Part shown: piece by piece, positions 49,706 through 59,722 of the stretch | Numbering within the stretch: the stretch's first letter is position 1 | How the letters are laid out: every line of letters begins with the position of its first letter | Origin: Mesobacterium_A hydrothermale | Lineage (GTDB): Bacteria > Pseudomonadota > Alphaproteobacteria > Rhodobacterales > Rhodobacteraceae | DNA: 64,000 nt | Assembly: GCF_035818635.1 (NCBI RefSeq) | Contig: NZ_JAYLLH010000010.1 | Location: 82,856 to 146,855 of the forward strand | Reading direction: 5' to 3' | Made by a program: the position numbers and the translations under genes | The notes under the pieces: model-generated | Seen by the model: only the letters and a program-made list of their open reading frames with translations | Database searches by the model: none | What the model was told of the DNA's origin: nothing

Positions 49706-50722
49706 ATGAAAAACCGCATGACCCGCATTGCCCTGGCCCGGCGCCCGCAAGGCGCCCCGGTGGCCGAGGATTTCGCCTTTGATCACATGGACCTGCCCGA
49801 TCCCGCCCCGGGGGAGGTGCTGGTCGAGGTCAGCCACCTGTCGCTGGACCCCTACATGCGCGGGCGAATGAACGACGTGAAAAGCTATGCCCCTTCGGTC
49901 GGGATCGGCGAAACCATGACCGGCGAAGGCGTGGGCCGCGTGGTTGCCACCAACGACCCGCGGTTTTCCGTGGGCGATCTGGTGGTCGGCGTGACCGGCT
50001 GGGCGACCCACGCCTGCCTGTCCGGATCGGCCCTGCGCAAGCTTGACGACAGCCTGCCGCCCTCGACCGCGCTGGGGGTGCTGGGGATGCCGGGCTTCAC
50101 CGCCTGGGCTTCGCTGAACGCCTATGGCCGGCCCAAGGCCGGGCAAACGCTGGTGGTGGCCGCGGCGACCGGACCGGTGGGCTCGATGGTCGGGCAACTG
50201 GCCAAGGCGGCGGGCATGCGCACGGTCGCCATTGCCGGCGGGGCCGAAAAATGCCGGATCGCAACCGAGACCTTCGGGTTTGACGCCGCCATCGACCACC
50301 GCGCGTTCGACACTGCCAGCGCCCTGCACACCGCGATTGCCGAGGCCGCACCAGACGGCATCGACATCTATTTCGAAAACGTCGCGGGCATGGTGCTGGA
50401 AGCGGTGATTCCGCTGCTCAACACCTTTGCCCGCATCCCGGTGATCGGCACCATCGCCTGGTACAACGAACTGGAAGACAGCGCCGACCGGCTGCCGATG
50501 CTGTGGCGGTCCGTTCTGGTCAAGCGGCTCAGCATCAACGGCTTCATCGTCTACGACCACTGGGACAAGTTCGACACCTTCCTGGCCGAGGTCGGCCCGA
50601 AGGTGGCCGCGGGCGAAATTGCCTATCTCGAGGACGTGGTGCAGGGGATCGACAAGATGCCCGCCGCCTTTGCGGCACTGCTGGAGGGTGGCAACACCGG
50701 GAAGCTGGTCGTCGAGCTGTGA
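49706..50722 (+). CDS. NADP-dependent oxidoreductase, MDR superfamily (CurA/YncB-like)
   Basis: A 338-aa zinc-free medium-chain reductase of the leukotriene-B4-dehydrogenase/CurA branch. The N-terminal motif is LSLDPYMRGRMND, the nucleotide-binding motif VVAAATGPVGSMVGQLAK, and the C-terminal part includes IYFENVAGMVLEAVIPLLN. Such enzymes reduce alpha,beta-unsaturated ketones or aldehydes with NADPH. The start at 49706 is supported by AGAAGGAAG. It is divergent from the acyl-CoA synthetase, so it may belong to the same catabolic locus. Confidence 0.9.
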   Translation: MKNRMTRIALARRPQGAPVAEDFAFDHMDLPDPAPGEVLVEVSHLSLDPYMRGRMNDVKSYAPSVGIGETMTGEGVGRVVATNDPRFSVGDLVVGVTGWATHACLSGSALRKLDDSLPPSTALGVLGMPGFTAWASLNAYGRPKAGQTLVVAAATGPVGSMVGQLAKAAGMRTVAIAGGAEKCRIATETFGFDAAIDHRAFDTASALHTAIAEAAPDGIDIYFENVAGMVLEAVIPLLNTFARIPVIGTIAWYNELEDSADRLPMLWRSVLVKRLSINGFIVYDHWDKFDTFLAEVGPKVAAGEIAYLEDVVQGIDKMPAAFAALLEGGNTGKLVVEL

Positions 50723-50735
50723 TCGCGGAAAAGAA

Positions 50736-50901
50736 TGGGGGCGCTGCCCCCATACCCCCGAGGTATTTGTAAAACCAAAGACGAAAAGTCCTGTCTTTAA
50801 CATCATCTTGCTGCAAGTATCCCGGGGGATTGGGGGCAGAGCCCCCATGCGGCCGCGCGCAGCGCGGCCGCCCCGGTCGGATCGGGGTCATCCCGATCCG
50901 A
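50736..50901. repeat. Composite palindromic repeat, copies B1 and B2 (convergent pair)
   Basis: B1 (plus orientation, 50736-50780) has TGGGGGC/GCCCCCA (50736-50742 with 50746-50752) then the tail ACCCCCGAGGTATTTGTAAAACC. B2 (minus orientation, 50801-50901) has the tail first, then TGGGGGC/GCCCCCA (50831-50837 with 50841-50847). It continues with a 10-bp GC hairpin (50849-50858 with 50862-50871) and TCGGATCGGG/CCCGATCCGA (50877-50886 with 50892-50901). They face each other between two converging genes and probably terminate both. Confidence 0.8.
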
Positions 50902-50909
50902 AACCAGTC

Positions 50910-52448
50910 TCAGATCCCGTCGATCTCGGCTTCCAGCGACAGCGCCGCGGCAGGGGCTGCGCGCAGATCGTCGACCTGCAACGGTCCCGTGGGGCGGGAC
51001 AGGCGGTTGCGCACCACCCAGATCAGGCGGTCCTGTGCGCGGGTGATGGCGACATAGGCCAGACGTTTCCACAGCGGCTGACCAGCCTCGATCCGTCCGG
51101 CGCGGGCGGCGGCATAGAGATCGGGGGCGAAGACCTGCACCGTATCCCATTGCGAGCCCTGCGCCTTGTGGATCGTCACCGCCGCGCCGTGCAGGAAGGT
51201 GGCGCCCATCCGCGCGGCATAGGGGATGAAGGGTTCTTCCTCGTCCGGTTTCTCGATCTTGACGATCGAGGCGGCGGACACCTGCGGGTCCTCGGCCCCC
51301 ATGACGTGCAGGCGTGAAAACCCCGGTTTGCGTCCGGGGCCAAGATAGACCACCTGCGCGCCCTTGATCAGGCCGCGTGCCTCCAGGTCGATGCGGCGTT
51401 TGCGGTGCTTGAGCGGCAGTTCGATGCCGTCGCAGATCAGCGGTTCGCCGGGCAGCAGATCGTCCTCGGGCGCGCCATGGACCTGGCGGAACGCGTTGAT
51501 CAGCCGGATCCGCGTGGCATTGCGCCAGACCAGGACCGGGGACCGCGCCATCAGGTCGACCTCGACCCGATGGCCCCAGACCACGCGGTCGTCGCGGCGG
51601 GCCACATCCTCGACCATGCGTTCGAAATCCTCGAAGCTGAGGCCCGGATCGGCCAGCGCGTGGGCAAGGTCGAGGATCGGGTTGTCGGCCTCTTGCCGGT
51701 GGATGCGGTGCAGTTCCATCTTCTGGCTGTCGGCCAGACGGTCAAACACCATCGCGCCGGACTGGTTCACCGGGGCGAGCTGCGCGGGATCGCCGAACAG
51801 CACCAGCGTCGGGAAAATTTCCTGCAGGTCGGCATATTGACGGTCGTCCAGCATCGAGGCTTCGTCGATGAAGCCGATGTCCAGCGGGTCTTCGCGGCGT
51901 TTCCAGCCGGTGATGAAATCCGATCCGCGCAGCCCGGCGGTCGCCAGTGCGGCGGGGATCGACTTGTGGGTTTCGAAGGACAGTTTCGCGCGGGTCAGCG
52001 CCTCTTCGGTCAGGCCCTCGATCTCGGGCTGGTCGCCGTTGCCCATCAGCCATTCGGCGATGCGTTCGTATTCCGGGTCATAGACCGGGGTGTAAAGAAT
52101 GCGGTGGATCGTGGTCGCGGGCACGCCGCGCAGGCGCAGCACGCTGGCCGCCTTGTTGGTGGGCGCAAGGATCGCCAGGGTGCGGCGGTCGTCCTTCTTG
52201 CGACGGGATTCGTAGTCGCCTGAGACCACCTCGACCCCGGCGGCTTCCAGGGCCTTGTAAAGTTCTGCCAGCAACAGCGTCTTGCCCGACCCGGCCTTGC
52301 CGATCAGCGCCATCACCGCGGCGTGGCTGTCGCGTTGCGGCAGGTTGGTGCCATGGTCAAGGTCGACGCCGGCTTGCCGCAGCAAGGCGGTCACGCGGTC
52401 ATGGGCCTCGGCCTGGTCTTCGGAATAGATGACGGGCGGTTTCGACAT
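50910..52448 (-). CDS. RecD/Dda-like SF1B DNA helicase
   Basis: A 512-aa stand-alone 5'-3' helicase of superfamily 1B. Walker A is GKAGSGKT (50-57), motif Ia is LAPTNKAASVLRLRGVPATTIHR, Walker B is GFIDEASMLD, motif III is LFGDPAQLAPV, and near the C terminus there is TIHKAQGSQWDTVQVF and LAYVAITRAQDRLIWV (UvrD-C-like). RecB and RecC are not adjacent, so it is not part of RecBCD; relatives include RecD2 and Dda/Pif1-like helicases. It probably acts in DNA repair or restart. It appears monocistronic and is followed by repeat B2. Confidence 0.88.
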   Translation of the reverse strand: MSKPPVIYSEDQAEAHDRVTALLRQAGVDLDHGTNLPQRDSHAAVMALIGKAGSGKTLLLAELYKALEAAGVEVVSGDYESRRKKDDRRTLAILAPTNKAASVLRLRGVPATTIHRILYTPVYDPEYERIAEWLMGNGDQPEIEGLTEEALTRAKLSFETHKSIPAALATAGLRGSDFITGWKRREDPLDIGFIDEASMLDDRQYADLQEIFPTLVLFGDPAQLAPVNQSGAMVFDRLADSQKMELHRIHRQEADNPILDLAHALADPGLSFEDFERMVEDVARRDDRVVWGHRVEVDLMARSPVLVWRNATRIRLINAFRQVHGAPEDDLLPGEPLICDGIELPLKHRKRRIDLEARGLIKGAQVVYLGPGRKPGFSRLHVMGAEDPQVSAASIVKIEKPDEEEPFIPYAARMGATFLHGAAVTIHKAQGSQWDTVQVFAPDLYAAARAGRIEAGQPLWKRLAYVAITRAQDRLIWVVRNRLSRPTGPLQVDDLRAAPAAALSLEAEIDGI

Positions 52449-52523
52449 GGGCGCACCCTAGTGCGCCGCTGCGACGGGCGCCATATGCAAACCGATCCGG
52501 CGCGGCGCGCGGGGCTGGAAACG

Positions 52524-52557
52524 AAAAATGCCCCGGGGCTCCTCTCCCCGGGGCATT
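52524..52557 (-). terminator. Rho-independent terminator after ccr
   Basis: A perfect 12-bp stem, AATGCCCCGGGG (52527-52538) with CCCCGGGGCATT (52546-52557), has a 7-nt loop. On the minus strand it is followed by Ts complementary to the A run at 52524-52528. It begins about 20 bp after the ccr stop. Confidence 0.92.
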
Positions 52558-52577
52558 GACGCTGGAAGGGCGGCCGA

Positions 52578-53870
52578 TCAGGCGGCCGGGCCTGCCTCCA
52601 GCACGTCTTCGACGGTGCGCAGCCCGGTCTTGGGCGCCTGCACCAGCACTGCCATGTTCCCCGGCTTGTGCTCGTTCTTCAGCATTTTCATGTGCGCCTG
52701 GGGGATTTCCGCCCAGGGGAAGACCTCGGACATGCAGGGATCCAGACGGCGTTCGATCATCAGGCGGTTGGCCGAGGCGGCCTGTTTCAGGTTGGCAAAG
52801 TGCGAGCCCTGAAGGCGCTTTTGGTGCATCCACATGTAGCGCACGTCGAAGGTGCAGTTGAACCCGCTGGTCCCGGCGCAGATCACCACGATGCCACCCT
52901 TTTTCACCACCAGGGTCGAGACCGGGAAGGTCGCTTCGCCCGGGTGTTCGAAGACCATGTCGACGTTCACGCCCTTGCCGGTGATGTCCCAGATCGCCTT
53001 GCCGAACTTGCGGGCCTCTTTCAGCCACTCGTTGTATTCCGGCGTGTTGACGGTGGGCAGTTGGCCCCAGCACTTGAAATCCTTGCGGTTGATGACACCC
53101 TTGGCACCCTGCGCCAGAACGAAATCGCGCTTGGATTCGTCGGAAATCACACCGATGGCGTTGGCACCGGCGGTGTTGGCCAGTTGGATCGCATAGGAGC
53201 CAAGGCCGCCCGACGCGCCCCAGACCAGCACGTTCTGGCCGGGCTTGAGTTCATGCGGGTGGTGGCCGAACAGCATCCGGTAGGCGGTGGCCAGCGTCAG
53301 CGTGTAGCAAGCGCTTTCTTCCCAGGTCAGGTGCTTGGGGCGCGGCATCAGCTGCTGGGCCTGCACGCGGGTGAACTGGGCAAAGGACCCGTCGTGGGTT
53401 TCATAGCCCCAGATCCGCTGGGTCGGAGAGAACATCGGATCGCCGCCGTTGCATTCTTCGTCGTCGCCATCGTCCTGGTTGCAGTGAATGACAACCTCGT
53501 CGCCGACCTTCCAGCGGGTGACCTTGTCACCCACTTTCCACACGATGCCGGACGCATCGGACCCGGCGATGTGATAGGGCTGCTTGTGCCCGTCAAAGGG
53601 CGAAATCGGAACGCCCAGGCCGGCCCAGACGCCGTTGTAGTTGACGCCCGCGGCCATCACCAGAACCAGCACTTCGTGGCTGTCGATTTCCCAGGTATCG
53701 ACCACTTCCTGCTGAAAGGATTGCATCGGTTCGCCGTGACGTTCGCGGCGGATCGCCCACGCGTACATCTTCTTGGGCACATAGCCCAAGGGCGGCAGTT
53801 CGCCGATTTCATAGAGGTCTTTTTCCGGCGCTTCGTAAGCGGCGATACCGGTTTGCGTATCCAGAGCCAT
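52578..53870 (-). CDS. ccr: Crotonyl-CoA carboxylase/reductase
   Basis: Ccr (430 aa) carries out the key step of the ethylmalonyl-CoA pathway, reductive carboxylation of crotonyl-CoA with NADPH and CO2 to (2S)-ethylmalonyl-CoA. It is an MDR-superfamily enzyme with the Ccr-specific long N terminus (YAWAIRRERHGEPMQSFQ), AGVNYNGVWAGLGVP, HCNQDDGDDEECNGGDPM, the nucleotide-binding VWGASGGLGSYAIQLA, and VFEHPGEATFPVSTLVVKKGG. These blocks separate it from quinone oxidoreductases. ecm is 1.7 kb upstream on the other strand, and the terminator follows immediately. Confidence 0.97.
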   Translation of the reverse strand: MALDTQTGIAAYEAPEKDLYEIGELPPLGYVPKKMYAWAIRRERHGEPMQSFQQEVVDTWEIDSHEVLVLVMAAGVNYNGVWAGLGVPISPFDGHKQPYHIAGSDASGIVWKVGDKVTRWKVGDEVVIHCNQDDGDDEECNGGDPMFSPTQRIWGYETHDGSFAQFTRVQAQQLMPRPKHLTWEESACYTLTLATAYRMLFGHHPHELKPGQNVLVWGASGGLGSYAIQLANTAGANAIGVISDESKRDFVLAQGAKGVINRKDFKCWGQLPTVNTPEYNEWLKEARKFGKAIWDITGKGVNVDMVFEHPGEATFPVSTLVVKKGGIVVICAGTSGFNCTFDVRYMWMHQKRLQGSHFANLKQAASANRLMIERRLDPCMSEVFPWAEIPQAHMKMLKNEHKPGNMAVLVQAPKTGLRTVEDVLEAGPAA

Positions 53871-53957
53871 CGGGGCCTCCTGTGGTCAAACGTCTTGATG
53901 TTGTGCCTGTGCCGCGATGCAGAATCGCGGGGTTTTCATCGAAATATCCGCGGCCTC

Positions 53958-53970
53958 GCAACATTGCAAC
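53958..53970. promoter_or_regulatory. GCAAC-N3-GCAAC repeat upstream of ccr
   Basis: Two GCAAC words (53958-53962 and 53966-53970) lie 3 nt apart, 88 bp before the ccr start. Similar TTGC/GCAA words precede mcd and ecm. This was found by eye and may be chance. Confidence 0.3.
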
Positions 53971-54037
53971 AAGATTTGCCGACTTTTTGTAATTTTATGA
54001 CCGAGCGGATGCAGAAACCCCACTGCACTCGCAGAAA

Positions 54038-55384
54038 TTACAGAAGATGCCGGATGGAGTTGGCGTAAAACTCTGCCAGATCGCGCCGCCCAGGGGCGAT
54101 TTGTACGGTTTCACTGCTGTCCTGTACGATCCCGCGTTCGGTCAGGGCGCGCAATCCGACCTTGGCGGCATAGGCTGCATCGCCGCGCGGAAGGTGGATG
54201 TGACCATCCTGCAAACCGGCGATGGTATCGACGAACCGGTGCCTCAACGCGTCCACGGTCATCGGGCCATGGTGCAACAAAAGATGCGCGACCAGCGGCA
54301 CCGGCAGCACCGGCACCACCTCGGCAATGCGGGCCATCAGGGTTTCGGCCAGCAGGTCGGGCGACGCCTGCCCCGCAGGGAAGGCGCGCAGCGACAGGGG
54401 GGTGCCAAAGCTGACGGCGGCATAGCCGAACCGGTGGAAGCGCCGGGTGATCCGCAACCACAGTTGTTTCAGCACCGCGCCCAGAACCTTGCTGATCCGG
54501 GCCTGGAACCGGCGGGTGCCCGCCTTGTGCGCGCGGATCAGCACGGTATCTTCCAACACCCGGTCATAGTTCAGCGCGACGGGAATGAAGATCAGGTCGC
54601 GATCCGACAGGTCCAGATCGTCGGTCAGGTATTTCAGCAGGCCCAGTTTCGGCTCGGCCAATGCGCCATCCAGCGACAGCCCGCCTTCGGGGAACAGCGC
54701 CTGCGTCACGCCATTGGCCGTCGCCATCTGGACATAGCGCGCCAGAACCCGGCGATAGAGCGCGTTGCGCGACTTGCGCCGGATGAAAAACGCCCCCATC
54801 GACCGGATCAGGTGCGACATCGGCCAGACATGCGCCCATTCGCCCACCGCATAGGACAGGGCGGAATGATCCCCGACCAGATAGGTGACCAGAACGTAAT
54901 CCATGTTCGACCGGTGGTTCATGACGAAAACCACGGTCGCGTCACGGTCTACCCCTTTCAGCGCGGCCTCGTCATAGCGGCCCAGCCGCACCCGATACAG
55001 CGCCTGCGACAGCGCCTTGGCGGCGCGGGTTGCAAAGCCGAAATAGGTCATCGCGGAAAAGCTGGGCACGATTTCGCGGGCGTATCTGCGCGCCTGCTGA
55101 AACGCCACGTCTTCGCGCACGCCGGTTTCGCGGGCGTGATCGACAATCGCCTGCGTCACCTGCGGGTCGTAGATCAGGCGCTGGATCATGTCCTGCCGGC
55201 GCAGCAGTTTGAAGGGCTGGATCGGACGCGCCAACCGCCGGTTCAGCCGTGCCACCGCCCGTTCCAGCCGGCGGCGGAAAAACCAGCGGACAGACGGAAA
55301 CAGGAAATGCGAGGCAAAGGTGACCGTGGCAAAGGCCAGGATCAGGACGAACAACCAAAGCGGCAGGGTCACGGGCGTTGTCAT
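54038..55384 (-). CDS. PlsB-like glycerol-3-phosphate acyltransferase family protein
   Basis: A 448-aa membrane-associated acyltransferase of the GPAT/DHAPAT branch. An N-terminal transmembrane segment (about 8-30, LWLFVLILAFATVTFASHFLF) precedes the catalytic HX4D motif His157-RSNM-Asp162, then FFIRRKSRNALYRRVLARY, ALFPEGGLSLDGAL and LIFIPVALNYDRVLEDT. It probably acylates glycerol-3-phosphate or a related acceptor; it is much shorter than E. coli PlsB (about 800 aa). The start at 55384 is chosen because the long open frame beyond it is antisense to ecm. It is divergent from ecm (180 bp). Confidence 0.85.
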   Translation of the reverse strand: MTTPVTLPLWLFVLILAFATVTFASHFLFPSVRWFFRRRLERAVARLNRRLARPIQPFKLLRRQDMIQRLIYDPQVTQAIVDHARETGVREDVAFQQARRYAREIVPSFSAMTYFGFATRAAKALSQALYRVRLGRYDEAALKGVDRDATVVFVMNHRSNMDYVLVTYLVGDHSALSYAVGEWAHVWPMSHLIRSMGAFFIRRKSRNALYRRVLARYVQMATANGVTQALFPEGGLSLDGALAEPKLGLLKYLTDDLDLSDRDLIFIPVALNYDRVLEDTVLIRAHKAGTRRFQARISKVLGAVLKQLWLRITRRFHRFGYAAVSFGTPLSLRAFPAGQASPDLLAETLMARIAEVVPVLPVPLVAHLLLHHGPMTVDALRHRFVDTIAGLQDGHIHLPRGDAAYAAKVGLRALTERGIVQDSSETVQIAPGRRDLAEFYANSIRHLL

Positions 55385-55469
55385 GTCCGGAACTGTTGCA
55401 GAGGTTCCGGCGGCGGGCAATCTTCCTGTCGGTGTCGCGCCTTGTGCCGCCGGTGCGAAAATGCCCCAG

Positions 55470-55545
55470 AATTGCCGCAATGCAGCGAATTGACATCGGC
55501 ATAAAGTTTCGCATATGCAGAAATCCACGCAAGATAATTGCCGCA
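55470..55545 (+). promoter_or_regulatory. Direct repeat AATTGCCGCA upstream of ecm
   Basis: The 10-mer AATTGCCGCA occurs at 55470-55479 and again at 55536-55545, 20 bp before the ecm start. The first copy extends to the palindrome ATTGC-c-GCAAT. Similar TTGC/GCAA words lie upstream of ccr and mcd. Candidate operator only. Confidence 0.3.
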
Positions 55546-55564
55546 TCGATTCACGAGGCCCGAG

Positions 55565-57532
<1,968 letters not shown>

Positions 57533-57560
57533 GATACGACCCACGCGGAGTTTGAATTGA

Positions 57561-57600
57561 CCCCGTACAGCGTCAGGCTGTGCGGGGCTATCTATTTTGT
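57561..57600 (+). terminator. Terminator after ecm
   Basis: An 11-bp stem (one G-T pair), CCCCGTACAGC (57561-57571) with GCTGTGCGGGG (57577-57587), has a 5-nt loop and is followed by the pyrimidine-rich CTATCTATTTTG. It begins 28 bp after the ecm stop. Confidence 0.7.
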
Positions 57601-57683
57601 GTCAAAGGCAATAGGATTGCTGAGTGGCTCTTGTAATTCCCGGTTTCTTCTTTTTATTCCCATGCCAAAAGGAGAACAAAAAA

Positions 57684-57992
57684 ATGCAGATCGAACTGAA
57701 TACGCTTTCCAAAGACGAACTGGTCAAACTGAAGACCGATGTCGAAAAAGCGCTGAAAACCATCGACGCCCGGCGCAAGGCCGAAGCCAAGAAAGCCGCA
57801 GACGAAGCGGCAAAGGCTTTTGGGTTTTCGCTGGATGAACTGGTTTCGGACAGCGGCAAGGGCACCAAGGGTGTTCCGAAATATGCCAACCCCGACGACG
57901 CATCGCAAACCTGGACGGGTCGTGGCCGCAAGCCCAATTGGGTGATTGCGTGGACCGAGGCCGGCAAGTCTCTGGACGATCTGGCGATCTGA
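57684..57992 (+). CDS. H-NS-family DNA-binding protein
   Basis: A 102-aa H-NS-like nucleoid protein. The N-terminal coiled-coil oligomerisation part (about 1-50, KDELVKLKTDVEKALKTIDARRKAEAKKAA) is followed by the DNA-binding C terminus YANPDDASQTWTGRGRKPNWV, which contains the AT-hook-like TWTGRGRKP loop. Such proteins silence AT-rich DNA. The start at 57684 follows AAGGAGAAC. It lies between ecm and deoD, 6 bp before deoD, so it may share a transcript with the nucleoside phosphorylase. Confidence 0.93.
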   Translation: MQIELNTLSKDELVKLKTDVEKALKTIDARRKAEAKKAADEAAKAFGFSLDELVSDSGKGTKGVPKYANPDDASQTWTGRGRKPNWVIAWTEAGKSLDDLAI

Positions 57993-57998
57993 TCCGAC

Positions 57999-58706
57999 AT
58001 GACGATTCACATTGGCGCCCAGCCGGGCGAGATTGCCGAAACCGTCCTGATGCCGGGCGATCCCTATCGCGCGAAATGGGCGGCAGAGACCTTCCTGACC
58101 GACGCGGTCTGCATCAACCAGACCCGTGGTATGCTGGGCTTTACCGGCACCTGGAACGGCCATCGCGTCACGATCCAGGGCTCTGGCATGGGAATGCCGT
58201 CGCTGTCGATCTATGCCAACGAACTGATCCGGGATTACGGCGCGAAAACGCTGATCCGAATTGGTTCGTGCGGCGGGATGCAGCCGCAGGTGAAAATCCG
58301 CGACGTGATCCTTGCGATGACGGCCAGTTCGCTGTCGACCCCGTCACGCGGTATCTTCCGTGAATTGAACTTTGCGCCCAGCGCGGATTGGGGCCTGCTG
58401 AAGGCGGCCCATGACGCGGCGGTGAAGAAATCGACCGGCATTCATGTCGGCGGCATCTATTCGTCGGACGTGTTTTACGACGAACGCTCCGACCTGAACG
58501 AACAGATGACGCGCCACGGAATCCTGGGTGTCGAAATGGAAGCGGCCGAGCTTTATATTCTGGCGGCGCGATATAACGTCAGGGCGCTGGCGGTTCTGAC
58601 CGTATCTGATCACCTGCTGACCCACGAAGCCCTGCCGTCGCAAGACCGGGAAAAGAGTTTCGGCGACATGGTGGAAATTGCGCTTGAAGCGGCTTTCGCT
58701 CATTAG
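57999..58706 (+). CDS. deoD: Purine nucleoside phosphorylase DeoD type
   Basis: A 235-aa trimeric/hexameric-type purine nucleoside phosphorylase, which splits purine (deoxy)nucleosides with phosphate into free base and (deoxy)ribose-1-phosphate. Key motifs are VLMPGDPYRAKW, GSGMGMPSLSIYANELI, the phosphate-binding IRIGSCGGMQ and the active-site VEMEAAELY and VLTVSDHLLTHE (Asp). It is 6 bp after the H-NS-like gene and convergent with the LysR gene. Confidence 0.96.
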   Translation: MTIHIGAQPGEIAETVLMPGDPYRAKWAAETFLTDAVCINQTRGMLGFTGTWNGHRVTIQGSGMGMPSLSIYANELIRDYGAKTLIRIGSCGGMQPQVKIRDVILAMTASSLSTPSRGIFRELNFAPSADWGLLKAAHDAAVKKSTGIHVGGIYSSDVFYDERSDLNEQMTRHGILGVEMEAAELYILAARYNVRALAVLTVSDHLLTHEALPSQDREKSFGDMVEIALEAAFAH

Positions 58707-58741
58707 CGTCTGCTGATGAGCGTCAATTCAGAGACGGGCAA

Positions 58742-59620
58742 TTAACGCTCTTTCGCGTCACATTCAAAAACAAGCAGGTCCAGCGCCAGTTGCGTTGGGC
58801 CTTTCTTTTTAGATTGCGGCGCGACTGCCGTTAAGGAATTGTCCGACACCACCGTTGTTTCGAATAGCTGCACCAGTGTTCCGGCGCGCAAGTGGGAATC
58901 GATCAAAGGGCGGTGCTCGATCAGAACGCCTGCGCCTGCCACCGCCTCTGCCACCGCCATCGAATACAGCGAATAGGACGGCCCCGACACCCGCAGGCCC
59001 GGACAGGCAACGGCAATCCATGTCTGCCAGTCCCCATCCCAGGTGCTGTCTGACAGGCAGGGCACCTGTGCCAGGTCCTCTGGCCGTTGCAGGCGCTTCG
59101 CCAGATCAGGGGCGCAGACCGGGAACAGCTCATCGCGCGCCAGCGCCCGTCCCTCTCCCTCGGGGGCAAGAAAAAGCGACAGCGAAAACGGTTCGCGCAG
59201 CAGGTTGGGCGGCTGCTCCAATGCACTGACAGAGACTGTCACCTCTGGCATGGCCGCGCGCAACGCAGGCAAGCGCGGCGCCAGCCACAGCTGGGCAATC
59301 GCCGGCAAGGCCGCAATGTGCAGCCGGTTGCCCGCAGCGGATCGCAACGTTTGCGCAACCTGACCCAGCCCGTCGAAGGCACGGGTGACGTCGGGCAGGA
59401 TACGGTCCGCCGCCGGGGTCAGCACAACGCCCTGCGGGGTGCGCGTGAACAGCCGCACCCCGGCCCAGTCTTCCAACGCCTTGACCTGCTGCGACACCGC
59501 GCCGGGCGTCACCGCCAGTTCGTCCGCCGCCCGCGAAAAGCTGCACAACCGCGCCGCTGCTTCGAAGGCGCGCAAGGCGTTCAGCGGCGGTGGTTTCGGG
59601 CGGGGTGGATCGACGGGCAT
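58742..59620 (-). CDS. LysR-family transcriptional regulator
   Basis: A 292-aa GcvA-like LysR regulator, with the HTH near residues 17-60 (ALRAFEAAARLCSFSRAADELAVTPGAVSQQVKALEDWAGVRLF region) and a C-terminal substrate-binding domain. It is divergently placed against the SHMT-like gene (102 bp between starts), the usual layout for a regulator and its target. The inducer is unknown. The start MPVDPPRPKPPPLNAL at 59620 is chosen; the reading to 59698 overlaps the promoter gap. Confidence 0.92.
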   Translation of the reverse strand: MPVDPPRPKPPPLNALRAFEAAARLCSFSRAADELAVTPGAVSQQVKALEDWAGVRLFTRTPQGVVLTPAADRILPDVTRAFDGLGQVAQTLRSAAGNRLHIAALPAIAQLWLAPRLPALRAAMPEVTVSVSALEQPPNLLREPFSLSLFLAPEGEGRALARDELFPVCAPDLAKRLQRPEDLAQVPCLSDSTWDGDWQTWIAVACPGLRVSGPSYSLYSMAVAEAVAGAGVLIEHRPLIDSHLRAGTLVQLFETTVVSDNSLTAVAPQSKKKGPTQLALDLLVFECDAKER

Positions 59621-59722
59621 TGGCCTGTTATATTTTCTATCGTCAGGTTTGATGAATACTGGTTTGCACCGGCCCGCGCAAACGGGTTTCCTGCGCAAAA
59701 CCCGTTGTCAAAGGTTCCGACC

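Noticed and set aside
50910..52448. Sign of a prophage or mobile element (RecD-like helicase)
   Set aside because: No integrase, phage structural genes, direct repeats or tRNA insertion; flanking genes are core metabolism.
52578..53870. Quinone oxidoreductase or alcohol dehydrogenase
   Set aside because: Length and Ccr-specific blocks (long N terminus, HCNQDDGDDEECNGGDPM) and the neighbouring ecm identify crotonyl-CoA carboxylase/reductase.
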